Of a stretch of DNA of 64,000 nt, positions 50,340 to 60,898 are shown in pieces. How positions within the stretch are numbered: position 1 is the first letter of the stretch; each line of letters starts with the position of its first letter. The stretch is taken from contig OY804577.1 of NCBI GenBank assembly GCA_963680875.1, forward strand, positions 100,823,906-100,887,905. The letters are read 5' to 3'. The DNA comes from Bathymodiolus brooksi (lineage: Eukaryota > Mollusca > Bivalvia > Mytilida > Modiolidae). A program made the translations under genes and the position numbers. The notes below the pieces were generated by a model, which was not told the DNA's origin, ran no database searches, and saw only the letters and a program-made list of their open reading frames with translations.

Positions 50340-50465
50340 TTGACCTATCTGGAAAGACAAAAAAGTTATGGTCCGGACAAGCTTCGCTGAGAAGAAGCAG
50401 AAGAAGCGGAAGAAAAAATCAGACTAAAACAATATGTCTCCCTTCGTTCGAAGGGGAGATATAAT
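50340..50465. repeat. Residual satellite unit and terminal hairpin
   Basis: After the LINE the array resumes for about 50 bases (GGAAAGACAAAAAAGTTATGG) and ends in ATGTCTCCCTTCGTTCGAAG followed by GGGAGATA, a stem-loop. ATGTCTCCCTT also marks the array start at 44169 and 18951. Tandem repeats bounded by such ends recall Helitron-related bivalve elements of the pearl type; this is inference. Confidence 0.5.
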
Positions 50466-51465
50466 ATCTTAATTTAATATATTTAACAAGAGTATAATAA
50501 AATAAATGAAAGTATCGCATAAGAAAACTTCTCAAGAACTACGTGTACTAATCAATTTCAGTAATCAATGATAAATCTCATTTTTGTTCAATTCCGTGGA
50601 ATAATGTATAATTGTTCCACATACTTTTCTGGTTTAGTTTTTATCATTGTCAAGGTCAGAAGACACTGGACACTCATTCTGTGTTATGGTAGGTGATTGG
50701 CATAAACAGGTGGCATTTGACATATTCATTCCGATGTATGGTTACGGACCATTAGTCTCTCATTGTTTTGTGATATAAATAGGTTCCTTATGCTGTTAAT
50801 TTGAGGTATGGGAAATGCCCATCGAACACTCATCTTGAGGTATGCACCATTTAATTTTAGGTATGGCTACGGGTTTATGTAAAGCCCGATGATACTGGAC
50901 ATCATTTAGTGGTACCACAATGGAGCATTGGACACTTTAGTTGAATAGCCATGTCCATTGAACTCTCATTATAAATGATGGACAGAGGTTATTTGGCACT
51001 CATCCTGAACTATTTCCAAGAGAAAAGGGGGCATTTAAAGCTCTATTTGAAAAATATTGAGGGAGAGACTTGTCGACCCAAAGTAATTTATGGCATGGTC
51101 CGGTCTATTGGACATTCTGCTTGCGACTGAATAAGATATGTTACCAGTCTAATGATCCATGACAATTGCAGAATTAGTTGTCAATGCCTCTCATCAAGAG
51201 TGTCCATACCACAACATGCTTATCTTACCATTCCTCAAAGTTAATTTAAAACATCCCTGCCATGCCTCAGAATGAGTATTGCCAAGGGTCATTTAGGGCA
51301 ACACACGGGTTTCAGCAATGATAATCTTAGTGGGCTTCGTGTAGTGTTCAGTCGATCATTGTTTGTCTTTAAGTCGTTCTTCTCTTGGTCATTGTATTGT
51401 GTGTCTTTCGAGTTTCTACTCCTGGTTACGCTTTTAGACCATTTCAAGACAGCTTGTTTGTTTGT
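50466..51465. other. Intron 4 of gene B, 3' part, no gene seen
   Basis: AT-rich, not alignable by eye with the corresponding part of gene A. No element recognised. Confidence 0.45.
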
Positions 51466-51706
51466 TTGATGGTGTTTAACACCACTTTCAACAATATTTC
51501 AGCTATATCGTGGCGGTCAGTTTTATTGGTGGAGGAAACCGGAGGACCCGGAGAAAACCACCGATCTGTCGCAAGTCACTAACAAACTTTATCACATAAT
51601 GTTGTACACCTCGCCCTGATCGAACTCAAACACCGGTGGTGATAGGAACTGGTGGCATAGGTAGCTGTAAATCCAACTACCATACGATCACGGCCACGAT
51701 GGTCCC
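51466..51706 (-). mobile_element. tRNA-headed SINE in intron 4
   Basis: Core ATATCGTGGCGGTCAGTTTT and CGGAGAAAACCACCGATCTG with the tRNA-like head on the right (GATCGAACTCAAACACC region, then GTAGCTGTAAATCCAACTAC). Full length by comparison with the other copies. About 130 bases before exon 5. Confidence 0.7.
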
Positions 51707-51835
51707 TCATTTCAAGACTACATACTCAATAATTTAATATATTTTTTTTTTATCATTGCCATAATGTTGTTAATTTCGAAACCAAATAAACTTGGATTAA
51801 CATTTTTCCAACTCAAAATATTTATTTTCTTACAG

Positions 51836-51923
51836 GAATTGAACAAACAACATATATTGTTATTGGTGCTGGTTCTGGTGTAGCTTTAATACTGCTGGTA
51901 GTTTTAGTTGTAGTTTGTCTAAG
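51836..51923 (+). CDS. Gene B exon 5: transmembrane helix
   Basis: Acceptor TTCTTACAG, donor AG|GTTTGT, phase 1 to 2. It encodes GIEQTTYIVIGAGSG, then VALILLVVLVVV, then CLR. The GxGxG-type start and single helix fit a type I receptor. Homologous to gene A exon 5, but many positions differ and it is one codon longer, showing much older divergence than exons 1-4. Confidence 0.8.
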
Positions 51924-52196
51924 GTTTGTAAATATATAATTTACTTTTGATGTTTGAAGATTTATACTTAAATGTATCTTAAAATATCCCCAACAGTAAC
52001 GACATACGTTTTATTGTCTACCAATAAATCTGTTCTCTAAGCATTTACACAGGATGTTTCACGCATCCTTTCACAAAATAAGAGGTATTGCAATCTATAA
52101 GACGAACGACCTGGTCGATATGCATTCATATACACGAAAGTTGAACATTTGAATACCATGGACAGAAACAAAATTCTACACATTCGCTTTGTTGTA

Positions 52197-52440
52197 GGAT
52201 TAGCGTTATGGTGTTTAATGCCACTGTTAACAATACTTCAGTTATATCGTGTCGGTCAGTTTTATTGGTGGTGGAAACCGGAGAACACTACCGACCTGTC
52301 GCAAGTCACTGACAAACTTTATCATATAATGTTGTATTGAGTACACCCAGGTATGAGCGAGATTCGAGATCACAACGTTAGTGGTCGTAGCCACTTACTA
52401 CATAGGTAGTTGTAAATCCAACTACCATACGATCATGACC
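52197..52440 (-). mobile_element. tRNA-headed SINE in intron 5
   Basis: Same SINE family: TATCGTGTCGGTCAGTTTTA core, GCGAGATTCGAGATCACAAC head (B-box-like), GTAGTTGTAAATCCAACTAC at the right. It sits between exon 5 and the cassette exon of gene B. Confidence 0.7.
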
Positions 52441-52484
52441 ACAACGGCAACTGTTTTGTTGTAATATTGACATACATTTTACAG

Positions 52485-52547
52485 GAATAAGTTGATTAGC
52501 AATGAATACCAAAAAGCTCCAATTAGCAAAACTCAAAAGAAGCGGGC
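52485..52547 (+). CDS. Gene B possible cassette exon, 63 nt
   Basis: Acceptor TTTTACAG, then codons for NKLISNEYQKAPISKTQKKR in the correct phase 2. A weak donor GC|GTATTC at 52547 keeps phase 2, so inclusion adds 21 residues without a frame shift. The start resembles gene A exon 6 (NKRILN), so it is the homologous membrane-proximal tail. If the donor is ignored the frame runs to a TAG near 52614, giving a short tail instead. Which form is used cannot be told from sequence. Confidence 0.45.
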
Positions 52548-52843
52548 GTATTCACATTGGTATATATATATACGGATATGAATCTCGTGATGTGAAACGT
52601 CAGTCTGTTGTCTAGTTATCATAGTACTATATATGTTGAATCAGAGCGACATTTATGGACGATTGTCAATATTTGTTACATTATTCATGTAATAAGAATT
52701 TTAAATTGAAAACGGTTTTTAAATTTTAGTGATAATGGACATATTTTATACTCGTATTAATGTAGAATTTCATGTTGTTTCTTGTATCACAACATTTGTA
52801 AGAGTTTAATTTAAAACATCTGTTTTTCCTTTTTTTTCATTAG

Positions 52844-53747
52844 AAGAAAATCAACACACAAAGCAGGAACCAATGGAAATGTAAGTCAATCATATCAGCA
52901 AGAAGAAAGTGACGATGAGTTGCAGGATAATGTACTCTACGTACCAGCAACGGAATTTGATATTACTGGTGGTAGATTAAGCATGGAAGGAAATTATAGT
53001 ACCGTTGATGACGATGCAGGAAAATATTCGAACGAAAGATTAAGTGTGGAAGGAAATTGCAGTACCGTTGATGTGGATACTCCAAGATTCTCCAACACTA
53101 GATTAAGCATGGAAGGCAATTACAGTACCGTTGATGACGATGCACGAAAATATTCCAACGAAAGATTAAGCATGGAAGGCAATTACAGTACCGTTGATGA
53201 GGACACAACAAATTCCTCCAACACTAGATTAAGCATGGAAGGCAATTACAGTACCGTTGATGAGGACACAGCAAATTCCTCCAACACTAGATTAAGCATG
53301 GAAGGCAATTACAGTAGCGTTGATGAGGACACAGCAAATTCCTCCAAGAAAAGGTTAAGCATGGATGGAAATTATAGTACAGTTGAACTCGATGAACATT
53401 TGGATACAAACTGTAGCTACCCTGAGAATTCAGAACAAGGGCAAACAAAAGGGAAGCAAAAACCAACTATCAAACCAAAACCTAAATGGTCCTGTATAAA
53501 TAGTGAGGAACATCGCTCCTCTGATCAAAACATAAAACACATTACTCCTACAAATGGCAGTGACAACGTCTATGCAATTGTTGATAAAAGTAGTAACAAT
53601 GTTCCTACAATTAATATAAGTAAAGTGGAGGGAACATGTCAACCTGATCAAACCTACGCTGTTGTGGACAAAGCACGGAAACGTAAATCTAGTTCAGATG
53701 AAACAAATAAAAAGAAGTTCGAAATAAATTCTGGCAACAGGGTCTAG
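52844..53747 (+). CDS. Gene B exon 6: long cytoplasmic tail with Tyr repeats
   Basis: Acceptor TTTTCATTAG after a T-rich tract; 300 codons plus TAG in phase with exon 5. It starts basic (RRKSTHK), then acidic (QQEESDDE), then NVLYVPA. Seven tandem 21-residue repeats follow (52974-53414) of the type RLSMEGNYSTVDEDTANSS, then a basic Pro-rich segment (KPTIKPKPKW, a possible SH3 ligand), then DNVYAIVDK and QTYAVVDK. There are nine YxxV-type sites: one YVPA-type at the front aside, six NYSTV/NYSSV and two YAxV. Repeat 2 has Cys in place of Tyr. This looks like a multisite docking tail for SH2 proteins; known receptors use such arrays, but the partner here is unknown. Confidence 0.85.
52974..53414 (+). 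repeat. Seven in-frame 63-bp coding repeats
   Basis: Units start at 52974, 53037, 53100, 53163, 53226, 53289 and 53352. Units 3-6 are most alike, suggesting recent expansion in the middle. Unit 2 reads GNCSTVD; unit 6 reads GNYSSVD; unit 7 begins RLSMDGNYSTVELDEHL and aligns with the single unit in gene A. Confidence 0.9.
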
Positions 53748-54081
53748 GCTATGTGATATATGCGCTTTATCAGGAATAATACAATAGGCCTTAATTAGAT
53801 GTGGTGATACTATATCTATGACGTTCTTGATTCTATTTGTATGTAGCTTATTAGATAATATACGGCAATAAAATTAAATGCTTTAGGCTTCAACTGTTTT
53901 TAACAAATGTCTGCCATTTACTTGGTCCATAATTCGATGATATCTTCCATGATTAAACCGTGAAAAGCTTGAAGATATCATAAATGTGATAGTGTGTCAG
54001 TATCAAAATAATCATTGTATTTTCTTAATTCCACTTTTCATGTTGGTCAACTGTAGACAATACTGACCAATGCTGATCACT
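53748..54081 (+). promoter_or_regulatory. Gene B 3' UTR with polyadenylation signal
   Basis: AATAAA at 53867-53872, about 120 bases after the stop, is the likely poly(A) signal. No other feature seen before the LINE remnant. Confidence 0.55.
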
Positions 54082-55141
54082 ATGGTCGAGTCCATGAATG
54101 TAAACAAAGACATTAACAACTCACTTACAAATTTACTCTTGTCCAGTTCCCAACCAAATACATCTATTGAGAATAGCTCTGAAATCAATACTGATACACC
54201 TTCAAGACCTATGCGTTCCAAAAAAAGTTGAAGTCCAGAAAGTCCAGATGACTTATCGGGAATTGCTAGGCAGATCAAGCGACGTAACTCACTGGGTGAC
54301 TTAAACTCAACAACATCAAAGAAATTGCGCGAGTCCATTGGCAATTCACTAAGTAAAACTGTTGAGGAACAGGTCAAATCTGATTTGGATGAACATATTA
54401 AGACTTTAAGGGAAACTATAAAAAAAAAAAACAAGAAACAATAACAGAGCAAAAATCATTTACATAAAAGCAAGCTGAACTTGTAATAGCCACAAACAAA
54501 AGGGTTACTTCAAACGAACAAACACTAAATCAATGTAACACAGAGATTGGTGACCTAGATATCAGCGAACTAATCTGGAAACTCGACTCGAAAATCAGGA
54601 ACAGTATTCACGTAGAACCAGCCTGCGATTTCAGAATATCCAGGTCCCTATAGACAGATCTGGCCGTATAATTCACCCTGTCAATACCGACGATCTTAAT
54701 CTAAATGTGTGTAATCAGAAGCTTGAACTTGGTATTCAGAAAGAATATATCAGTAGATCGTATGTCATCGGTACAGTCCACAATGGTAAATCACAGGTTA
54801 TTGTGCGCTTCCTATCATACATATTCCGCGAGAAAGTATACAGTCCTAAAAAGTGCCTAAAGGGAGATCCGGGCAAAATCTTCATTACGAAAAATCTCAC
54901 CACTTTCAGAACAAACCTTGTCAAAGAACTGGCTGAGCTCAAATTCAATCTTCACATTAACGTGTATTGGACAAATAATGGTCGTATATATGCTAAAAAA
55001 TCTGAATCCTCCACCAAACAACTCAGTCGTAAGCACGACGACATCCTCGATCTATTAAGAAACATAGATTTTGTTGAACCCATTAGTGATATGGAAAATG
55101 TACGCGCCCAGAACAATCTAATTCCAAAAAGTCAAGATTAA
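54082..55141 (+). pseudogene. LINE ORF1 remnant
   Basis: From ATG 54082 the frame gives an Asn/Ser-rich start, then SPESPDDLSGIARQIKRRNS and a charged helical stretch, with an in-frame TGA near 54229. After further breaks, 54707-55141 is open with SRSYVIGTVHNGKSQVIVRF, a KCLKGDPGKIFITKNLT segment and ELKFNLHINVYWTNNGRIY. The earlier EQYSRRTSLRFQN block plus these segments match the RNA-binding ORF1 layout of CR1/jockey-like LINEs (coiled helix, then RRM/CTD-like part). Decayed. It belongs with the ORF2 remnant starting at 58514; the gap is filled with later insertions. Confidence 0.65.
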
Positions 55142-55826
55142 GATTAATATTTCAACATGACATGACAGTAATTGCATTATAATGTAAATACTCAATTGGT
55201 TTTACTTAGTTTGTTTTGGGTTTTTTTATATCTTTTTCCCCCCTTTTCGAATACTTGTTTGGCGTAACTCCTGTCCTAAATTGATAAATCTCCTAACTCA
55301 AGAAAAACAAATAGTTAAAAATACATGTATGCAGCAAAACAAAAAATAGCTTTGTCGTATTTGTATGTACTGAGCAAAAAAAATAATAATTAAAAACAAT
55401 AATGAGGAAAGAATAAAAATAACTGATTGAAGAAGAAAAGAAAAGAAAAATTAATAATATTGGGTTTTTTCATCGAGCAGCAACCATTATCATACATATC
55501 GCACTCTGTAAAAAAATATAAACTGACGAATTTTAGCACTTCATATCATACTGTATTACCATTGTGTATCAAGAGACCTTTCATTATTCAGTTTTGCAAA
55601 CAATAATGGGTTTTTTTGCTCAGAATATTAAAATTCAGTAATCAAGTTTTTTTCTCCATCTAAAGATGTTGGCGCAGATCCCATTTCAATTATATATCTA
55701 ATTCATTAAATTCATCTTTCAGGGTGATCACGACTATACATGTGTTTACTTATTTAGTCTATTTTTAGACGTCATATTTGTGTGTTGATCAATGGATGGG
55801 TTCGTTGTAATTCCCCGGTGATCACG

Positions 55827-56940
55827 ATATGTCGTGTACAAGTTGTGATTTTGTACATGTTATAACATGTACAAAATAATTGTACATGTTATAACTTGAA
55901 CAATGCAAAAATACAAGTAATAACATGTACAAAATTAGGTCGTACATGTTATAACATGTACAAAATATTGGTTAAAAATGGCTTTAACTTGTACAATATA
56001 TGAACATAATTTTAAATCTGAAGTAATGAAGAGCAATAATCAAAAGCAAAAGAAACATAATATACAGCATGCATAAATTACTACATTTTGTAATTTACCA
56101 TTCCAGAAACCAGCTGTGCTTACTTGTTGCTACATGACAAAGACATATGACACCTAGAGTTGCACATAACTTTCAACCTTCGACATTTACACCTACCAGA
56201 CTTACAATTTCCTTTCTTACATTGACAATGCACAAAACCTTGCCCTCTCCACTCAACGATATCTTACTCACTATCTCTCTCACACTCATATCACTCACTG
56301 GGACTTGGCATTTTCCTTGCCAGAAGGTTTATTTGCATATTTTGCCTGCTTAACACCTCCTATTAAAGTTTCTATCCTCTGCTTTGAAAGCAGGGTATTG
56401 TTTGCAGAGGAATTTTTCTTCGACATATCAAGAATTTCATTGTAAAATCTGTCTTGGGTATCCACTTGCATCTTAACTCTTTACTACTATGAAAGTAAAT
56501 GTATTGCCTTCTGAGTAGAAACTCACAATTATTATTCACCAGGTGAGAATACTGAATAATATTCATTGACTACATGTGTGCTTTAAAAGTATTAAGTAAT
56601 TATAAAAACTGCTCAACTTATCATTAACTGTATCAAAAAGATAAAAAAAAAAAAAAAAAACTAAAACAAAAATTAATAAAAAATATATAATTGATGATAA
56701 TAAGACTCCAGGTTAAGGAAATGTTGTTGTGATAATGGAAGCGTATCTTTTGTTCTTTATTTTCAAATATTGTACAAGTTAAAGTCATTTTTAAGCAATA
56801 TTTTGTACATGTTATAACATGTACAAGCTACTTTTGTTCATGTTATAACCTGTATTTTTGGATTGTTCAAGCTATAACATGTACAGTTTTCTTGTACATG
56901 TTATAACTTGTACAAAATTGCAACATGTACACGACATATA
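55827..56940. mobile_element. 1.1-kb non-autonomous element with 174-bp terminal inverted repeats
   Basis: Left arm 55827-56000 and right arm 56767-56940 are reverse complements over their whole length with scattered mismatches, starting ATATGTCGTGTAC and ending GTACACGACATAT. Each arm holds about four spaced copies of the palindrome TACATGTTATAACATGTA or variants at roughly 30-base steps. The middle has a long A-run and no convincing gene. It lies in a TA-rich context, so the target duplication is unclear. It looks like a non-autonomous DNA transposon whose repeated palindromes could bind a transposase; that is inference. Confidence 0.8.
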
Positions 56941-58078
56941 TATATATATATATATGATTGACTATTATAAGTCATATTTATAGTACCTTTTTCCACTAAG
57001 GTGTCTGTTAATATAGTCATTCAAATAAATGTTTTCCCCTTTTCATTCTATTGAAAGATTGTGTCAACTAATTTTGTCAAAGTCTACTCCAGTAACTAGC
57101 ATATAAAACATTTATTATGTCACAAATAATCGCCTTATTGATACTATGCAACATACTTATCTTCAGAAATTCAGCTTTGACTATTTGAGTACCTATTATC
57201 TTTAATGTCAACATAATTGTTAAACCTCTGCACAACACGTAACGGATGTCTTTATTTTCTCAGGTGAGTTATCTACCATGTTATGGTGTAAAATTATGTG
57301 AATTGTTATATAGAATGTGTATGTTTGTGTAAACTTATGTGAACTCTTGTATAATATATATTTACATGTATGTATGTATTTAAACCGGTGTACCATCTCC
57401 TATATCTGTGATTGAATATTTTTCTTTGTAAAGAAATTTAATATATAATATTGAATCAAAATCAAACATGTATAATCTGATGAAATCCTATTTTCCCCAT
57501 TGTGTATTCCATAACAAAGGTTATCTATTTTTTATTATATAGATAGGTGTGAATTATGGGGATTTATCCGTGAAATAAATTCCGGTATTTTCACATGTGA
57601 AAATATCAGTTTTTATTCCGCCGGAACTACTTTTACATAACTATAAGTGTAGTGGTTACGTCCCTTGTTGTGTTACAGTGAATACACATACGATTGTAAA
57701 CTGAAAAAAATCCACGAAATGTCATTGACGACTTTGGCACATAACCAACATGACGTCATTGACGTCATATGAAGACTTCCAGTTTGAAACGTAAAGATTA
57801 TATGTATGTTATTTGGCTTCGTGTACGCTTCAATTTTGATCAAATTTAACTAAAATAAGTTTTCAAGGTAAGCATTTTAATTATTTTTGTGTATAATCTA
57901 TTGTTGTAAATATGACATGTATAATTTCACATTTTCAAGATGGCAGACCCTTCCAGCTGAACCCCTTAGTATCATTGCTCGTAGATTTACACGCGTGGAA
58001 TGAAATATACGAATAACAAAAATAATATATCAGAAATTTTGAAAGTCTATATAATAAACAGTATAACTAAATCATACA
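56941..58078. other. AT-rich DNA within the LINE gap, no gene seen
   Basis: Begins with a TA microsatellite (56937-56955). TGACGTCATTGACGTCA, two overlapping palindromic CRE-like sites, lies near 57752-57770. Origin of this stretch is unknown. Confidence 0.4.
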
Positions 58079-58206
58079 TTTTGAATATAAAAATAAGACC
58101 ACTCGTGACGGAATACGCATTAACGATTAAGCTCGTGGGTGTTCCGCCCACTCGTTTAATCCTTATGCGTATTGCGGTCACTCGTGGTCTTATTTTTATA
58201 TTCAAA
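58079..58206. repeat. 128-bp foldback
   Basis: Arms of about 60 bases: TTTTGAATATAAAAATAAGA at the left and TCTTATTTTTATATTCAAAA at the right, pairing inward through GGAATACGCATTA and TATGCGTATTGC to a short loop. CACTCGTG motifs recur in both arms, a theme shared with the foldbacks at 61444 and 62211. Confidence 0.85.
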
Positions 58207-58513
58207 ATCTACGATTAGCTATACTATATTTACTCAGCACTCTGTAGATTTATTTGTACATTTTTATTGTTCCAACTGTTTTCATTTCCCCCCTTTTCTC
58301 TTCTTTCTTATGTATGTGGACAAGATGACTTGCATATCATACCTGTACATGAAATGAGACAATTAGGCTGCCTTGAATGCGTATTGGTGGTCCTGTTGCC
58401 AAATGGGTAACAGCCTATAGGGACATTGGGCGGCTATTGGATTCTTTCATGCTCATACGAGGAAATCAAATAGTCCAATAAACTGTTCTGCTTACTCATG
58501 CAAAGACATATTT

Positions 58514-60898
58514 TTGACTAACCTGTGTTGCTCGTTCCTTTTTGCTGCACTTCTTTGTCTCCAAAATTTAAATCCAAATGTAAATGCAGAATTTCTCCTT
58601 TTCATATTGACATTCATTTCTATGGTAGGCAACATCGAAACTAATCCAGGCCCCGAAATACCACGCTCCTCCAGTTCACAAAATGACATCATAGACAAAA
58701 CAACTACTCTTTTTAATCTTAATATACGTAGTTTAAGAAATTAAATCGACTTTCGCAATGATTTCGCTGAAGATTTTGATATCCTATTATTAACGGGGAC
58801 ACACATTGACGATCGAATTGACGAATGCGACATTCTTCTAGAATCCTTTTCAAATATAATCCAGCGTCAAGATACAACAAATGCGGATGGTGGTCTACTA
58901 ATTAATGCTAAAGATACGATACGAATGGTAAGAAAACAAGAATTAGAAAATTCCATTGATGAAACACATTGGGTCAAAATTAATGCCAAAGGTCAATCCT
59001 TTCTTCTATGCAATACTTATCGGGCACAATGGACTGACCTAGATTATTATAGCATATTAGTGTATGCAATCGAGTTGGCCATTGAGCTCAACGAACATAT
59101 CGTGCTAGTCGGGGACTTGAATTCAAACTTATTGTGTGTAAACGATAACAATCTTGTAGATATTATGAATACCTTTGTCTTTAAAAATGTTATTGATAAG
59201 CAAACTAGAGTTACTGAAAATTATAAGACTTTGTTAGATTAAATTATTTTGTGGGATAGTCTTAATTCTATTTATTCTGATGTTATAAATATACCATGAA
59301 ATATTAGCGATCATGATGCAGCCGTCGCGTATATTGATTGTCCTAAGGGAATTTCAACCATATTTAAAAGAGAAATATGGCAATATGATAAAATAGACAT
59401 CGGAAAGTTTGACAAAAATATAGATGATATTGATTGGAATGATAAGATAGGACAATTTGATGATGTCGATGATATGTGTAATGAATTTACTAAAACGTTC
59501 TTAGAAATAGATAGGGATTGCATACCTACTAAGGAAATAATAGTACGAGAAAATGACAAGCCCTGGTTCAACAATACTTTAAGAAAGGAACTTCGAATTC
59601 GCGACCGAATACGAAAAAGGCTTTAAACACAATAGAGAAAGTGATATAACGAAATTGAAAAAGCAAAGAAACAAAGTAATTAATATGTAAAACAAATATT
59701 AGTTGTATTCAAATACCAGAGAATGAAATAGTAGACATACTGCATATTCTTGATCACCAAAAAGCGTCCGGCCCTGACCGTATCTGTCATAAGATGTTAC
59801 AAATGTCACCAGAAAAAATAGCACTTAGAATTATATTTAATAAATCTTTGACTCAAAGTAAATATCCATCTGCATGGAAAATAGCTCATGTAATCGCCAT
59901 ATTCAAAACGGGAGATTCCTCTTTACCCTCTAATTACCGACCCATATCCCTTATAAGATGTGTAGGAAAAGTATTGAAGAGAGTAGTTTATAAACATGTC
60001 TACAACCATGTACATAGTAACACACTTATTTACGAATATCAATCGGGCTTTTTATCAAACACTCAACTGCTCATCAATTAATTGAATTATATAACACTAT
60101 TTTAAATTCACTAGAAAATAAAGAATTAAGTTGCTTTGTATTTTGTGATTTTTCAAAAGCTTTTGATCAGGTATGGCATACTGGACTTATACATAAAATG
60201 AATTCATATGGAATAAGAGGAAATTTACTAGCATGGCTTAAAAATTATCCTCATGAAAGAAAACAAAAAGTAGTCATCAGAGATTCGCCGTCATCATTAT
60301 CTGATGTTTAATCTAAACTGTTTCTGCTGGTGTAGCCCAAGTCTCTGTGCTTGGTTTCCTATTATTCCTGATTTATATAAATGATATCGGTGAAACACTT
60401 CTTTCTTAAACTATGTTATTTACTTCTGATACCGTGGAATTAGCTATAAGTCATGACCTAAATAAACTTAGTACTTGGTCTGAAAAATGACTAATGTGAT
60501 TTAATCCAGACAAAACGGAAATAATTATATGTTCAAATATGGAAATACCCAACAATTTAAATATTTCATTCAATGGTAAATTAATATCCAATACCTCCAG
60601 TCATAAGCATTTAGGTGTAACATTATATCATGAAGCAAAATGCAGCGAGCACGTAGAAAATATTGCCAAAACTATAAGTAAGCATTTAGGAGTATTAAGA
60701 AAATTAAAATTTAAAATGAATAGACAGAACTTAGAAAAAATGTAATTAGTTTATATTCGTCCCATTTGTGAATACGCGTGTGAAGTTTGGGACAACTGTG
60801 ACCGAGTAAGTGTAGTACGTGCCATTCAACCAAATTAGAGAAATTACATTTAGAAGCTGCCAGAATTGTAACTGGATTGCACATATTTACAAAGACGG
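58514..60898 (+). pseudogene. LINE ORF2 remnant: 2A-like leader, endonuclease, reverse transcriptase
   Basis: The N-terminus has hydrophobic stretches then GNIETNPGP (58628-58654), close to the 2A consensus DxExNPGP. Next an APE-type endonuclease reads LNIRSLRN, stop, LLTGTHIDD (usual LTET motif altered), GGLLIN, VLVGDLNSN (GDxN) and SDHDAAVAYI (SDH). RT blocks follow: KASGPDRIC, LPSNYRPISL, FCDFSKAFDQVW, a damaged AGVAQVSVLGFLLF and FTSDT in place of FADD. Stops and frame changes are frequent (58740, 59240, 59625, 60310, 60410). The ORF stops being continuous at the insertion beginning 60905 and resumes at 62400. Confidence 0.75.

Larger units (their letters stand above)
29922..53747 (+). 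other. Gene B: type I membrane receptor-like gene with long Tyr-repeat tail
   Basis: Predicted join of 29922-29970, 36769-36825, 41573-41956, 43792-44046, 51836-51923 and 52844-53747; phases match gene A. The spliced frame of 1737 nt is open to TAG, about 578 aa. A 63-nt cassette at 52485-52547 can be added without a frame change. Signal, ectodomain and stalk nearly equal gene A; TM and tail differ. The tail has seven 21-residue repeats with Tyr, a basic Pro-rich segment and two distal Tyr motifs, suggesting a signalling or docking receptor. AATAAA at 53867 lies 120 bases after the stop. Intron 4 holds the satellite array with a LINE. No known family name. Prediction only. Confidence 0.8.

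Noticed and set aside
52485..52614. Final exon of gene B ending at the TAG near 52614
   Set aside because: Possible as an alternative short tail, but the 300-codon exon at 52844 is in phase, has homology to the gene A tail and is followed by a poly(A) signal, so it is taken as the main ending.
54012..54452. 146-codon minus-strand open frame
   Set aside because: Shadow of the LINE ORF1 remnant on the plus strand, which carries recognisable family sequence.
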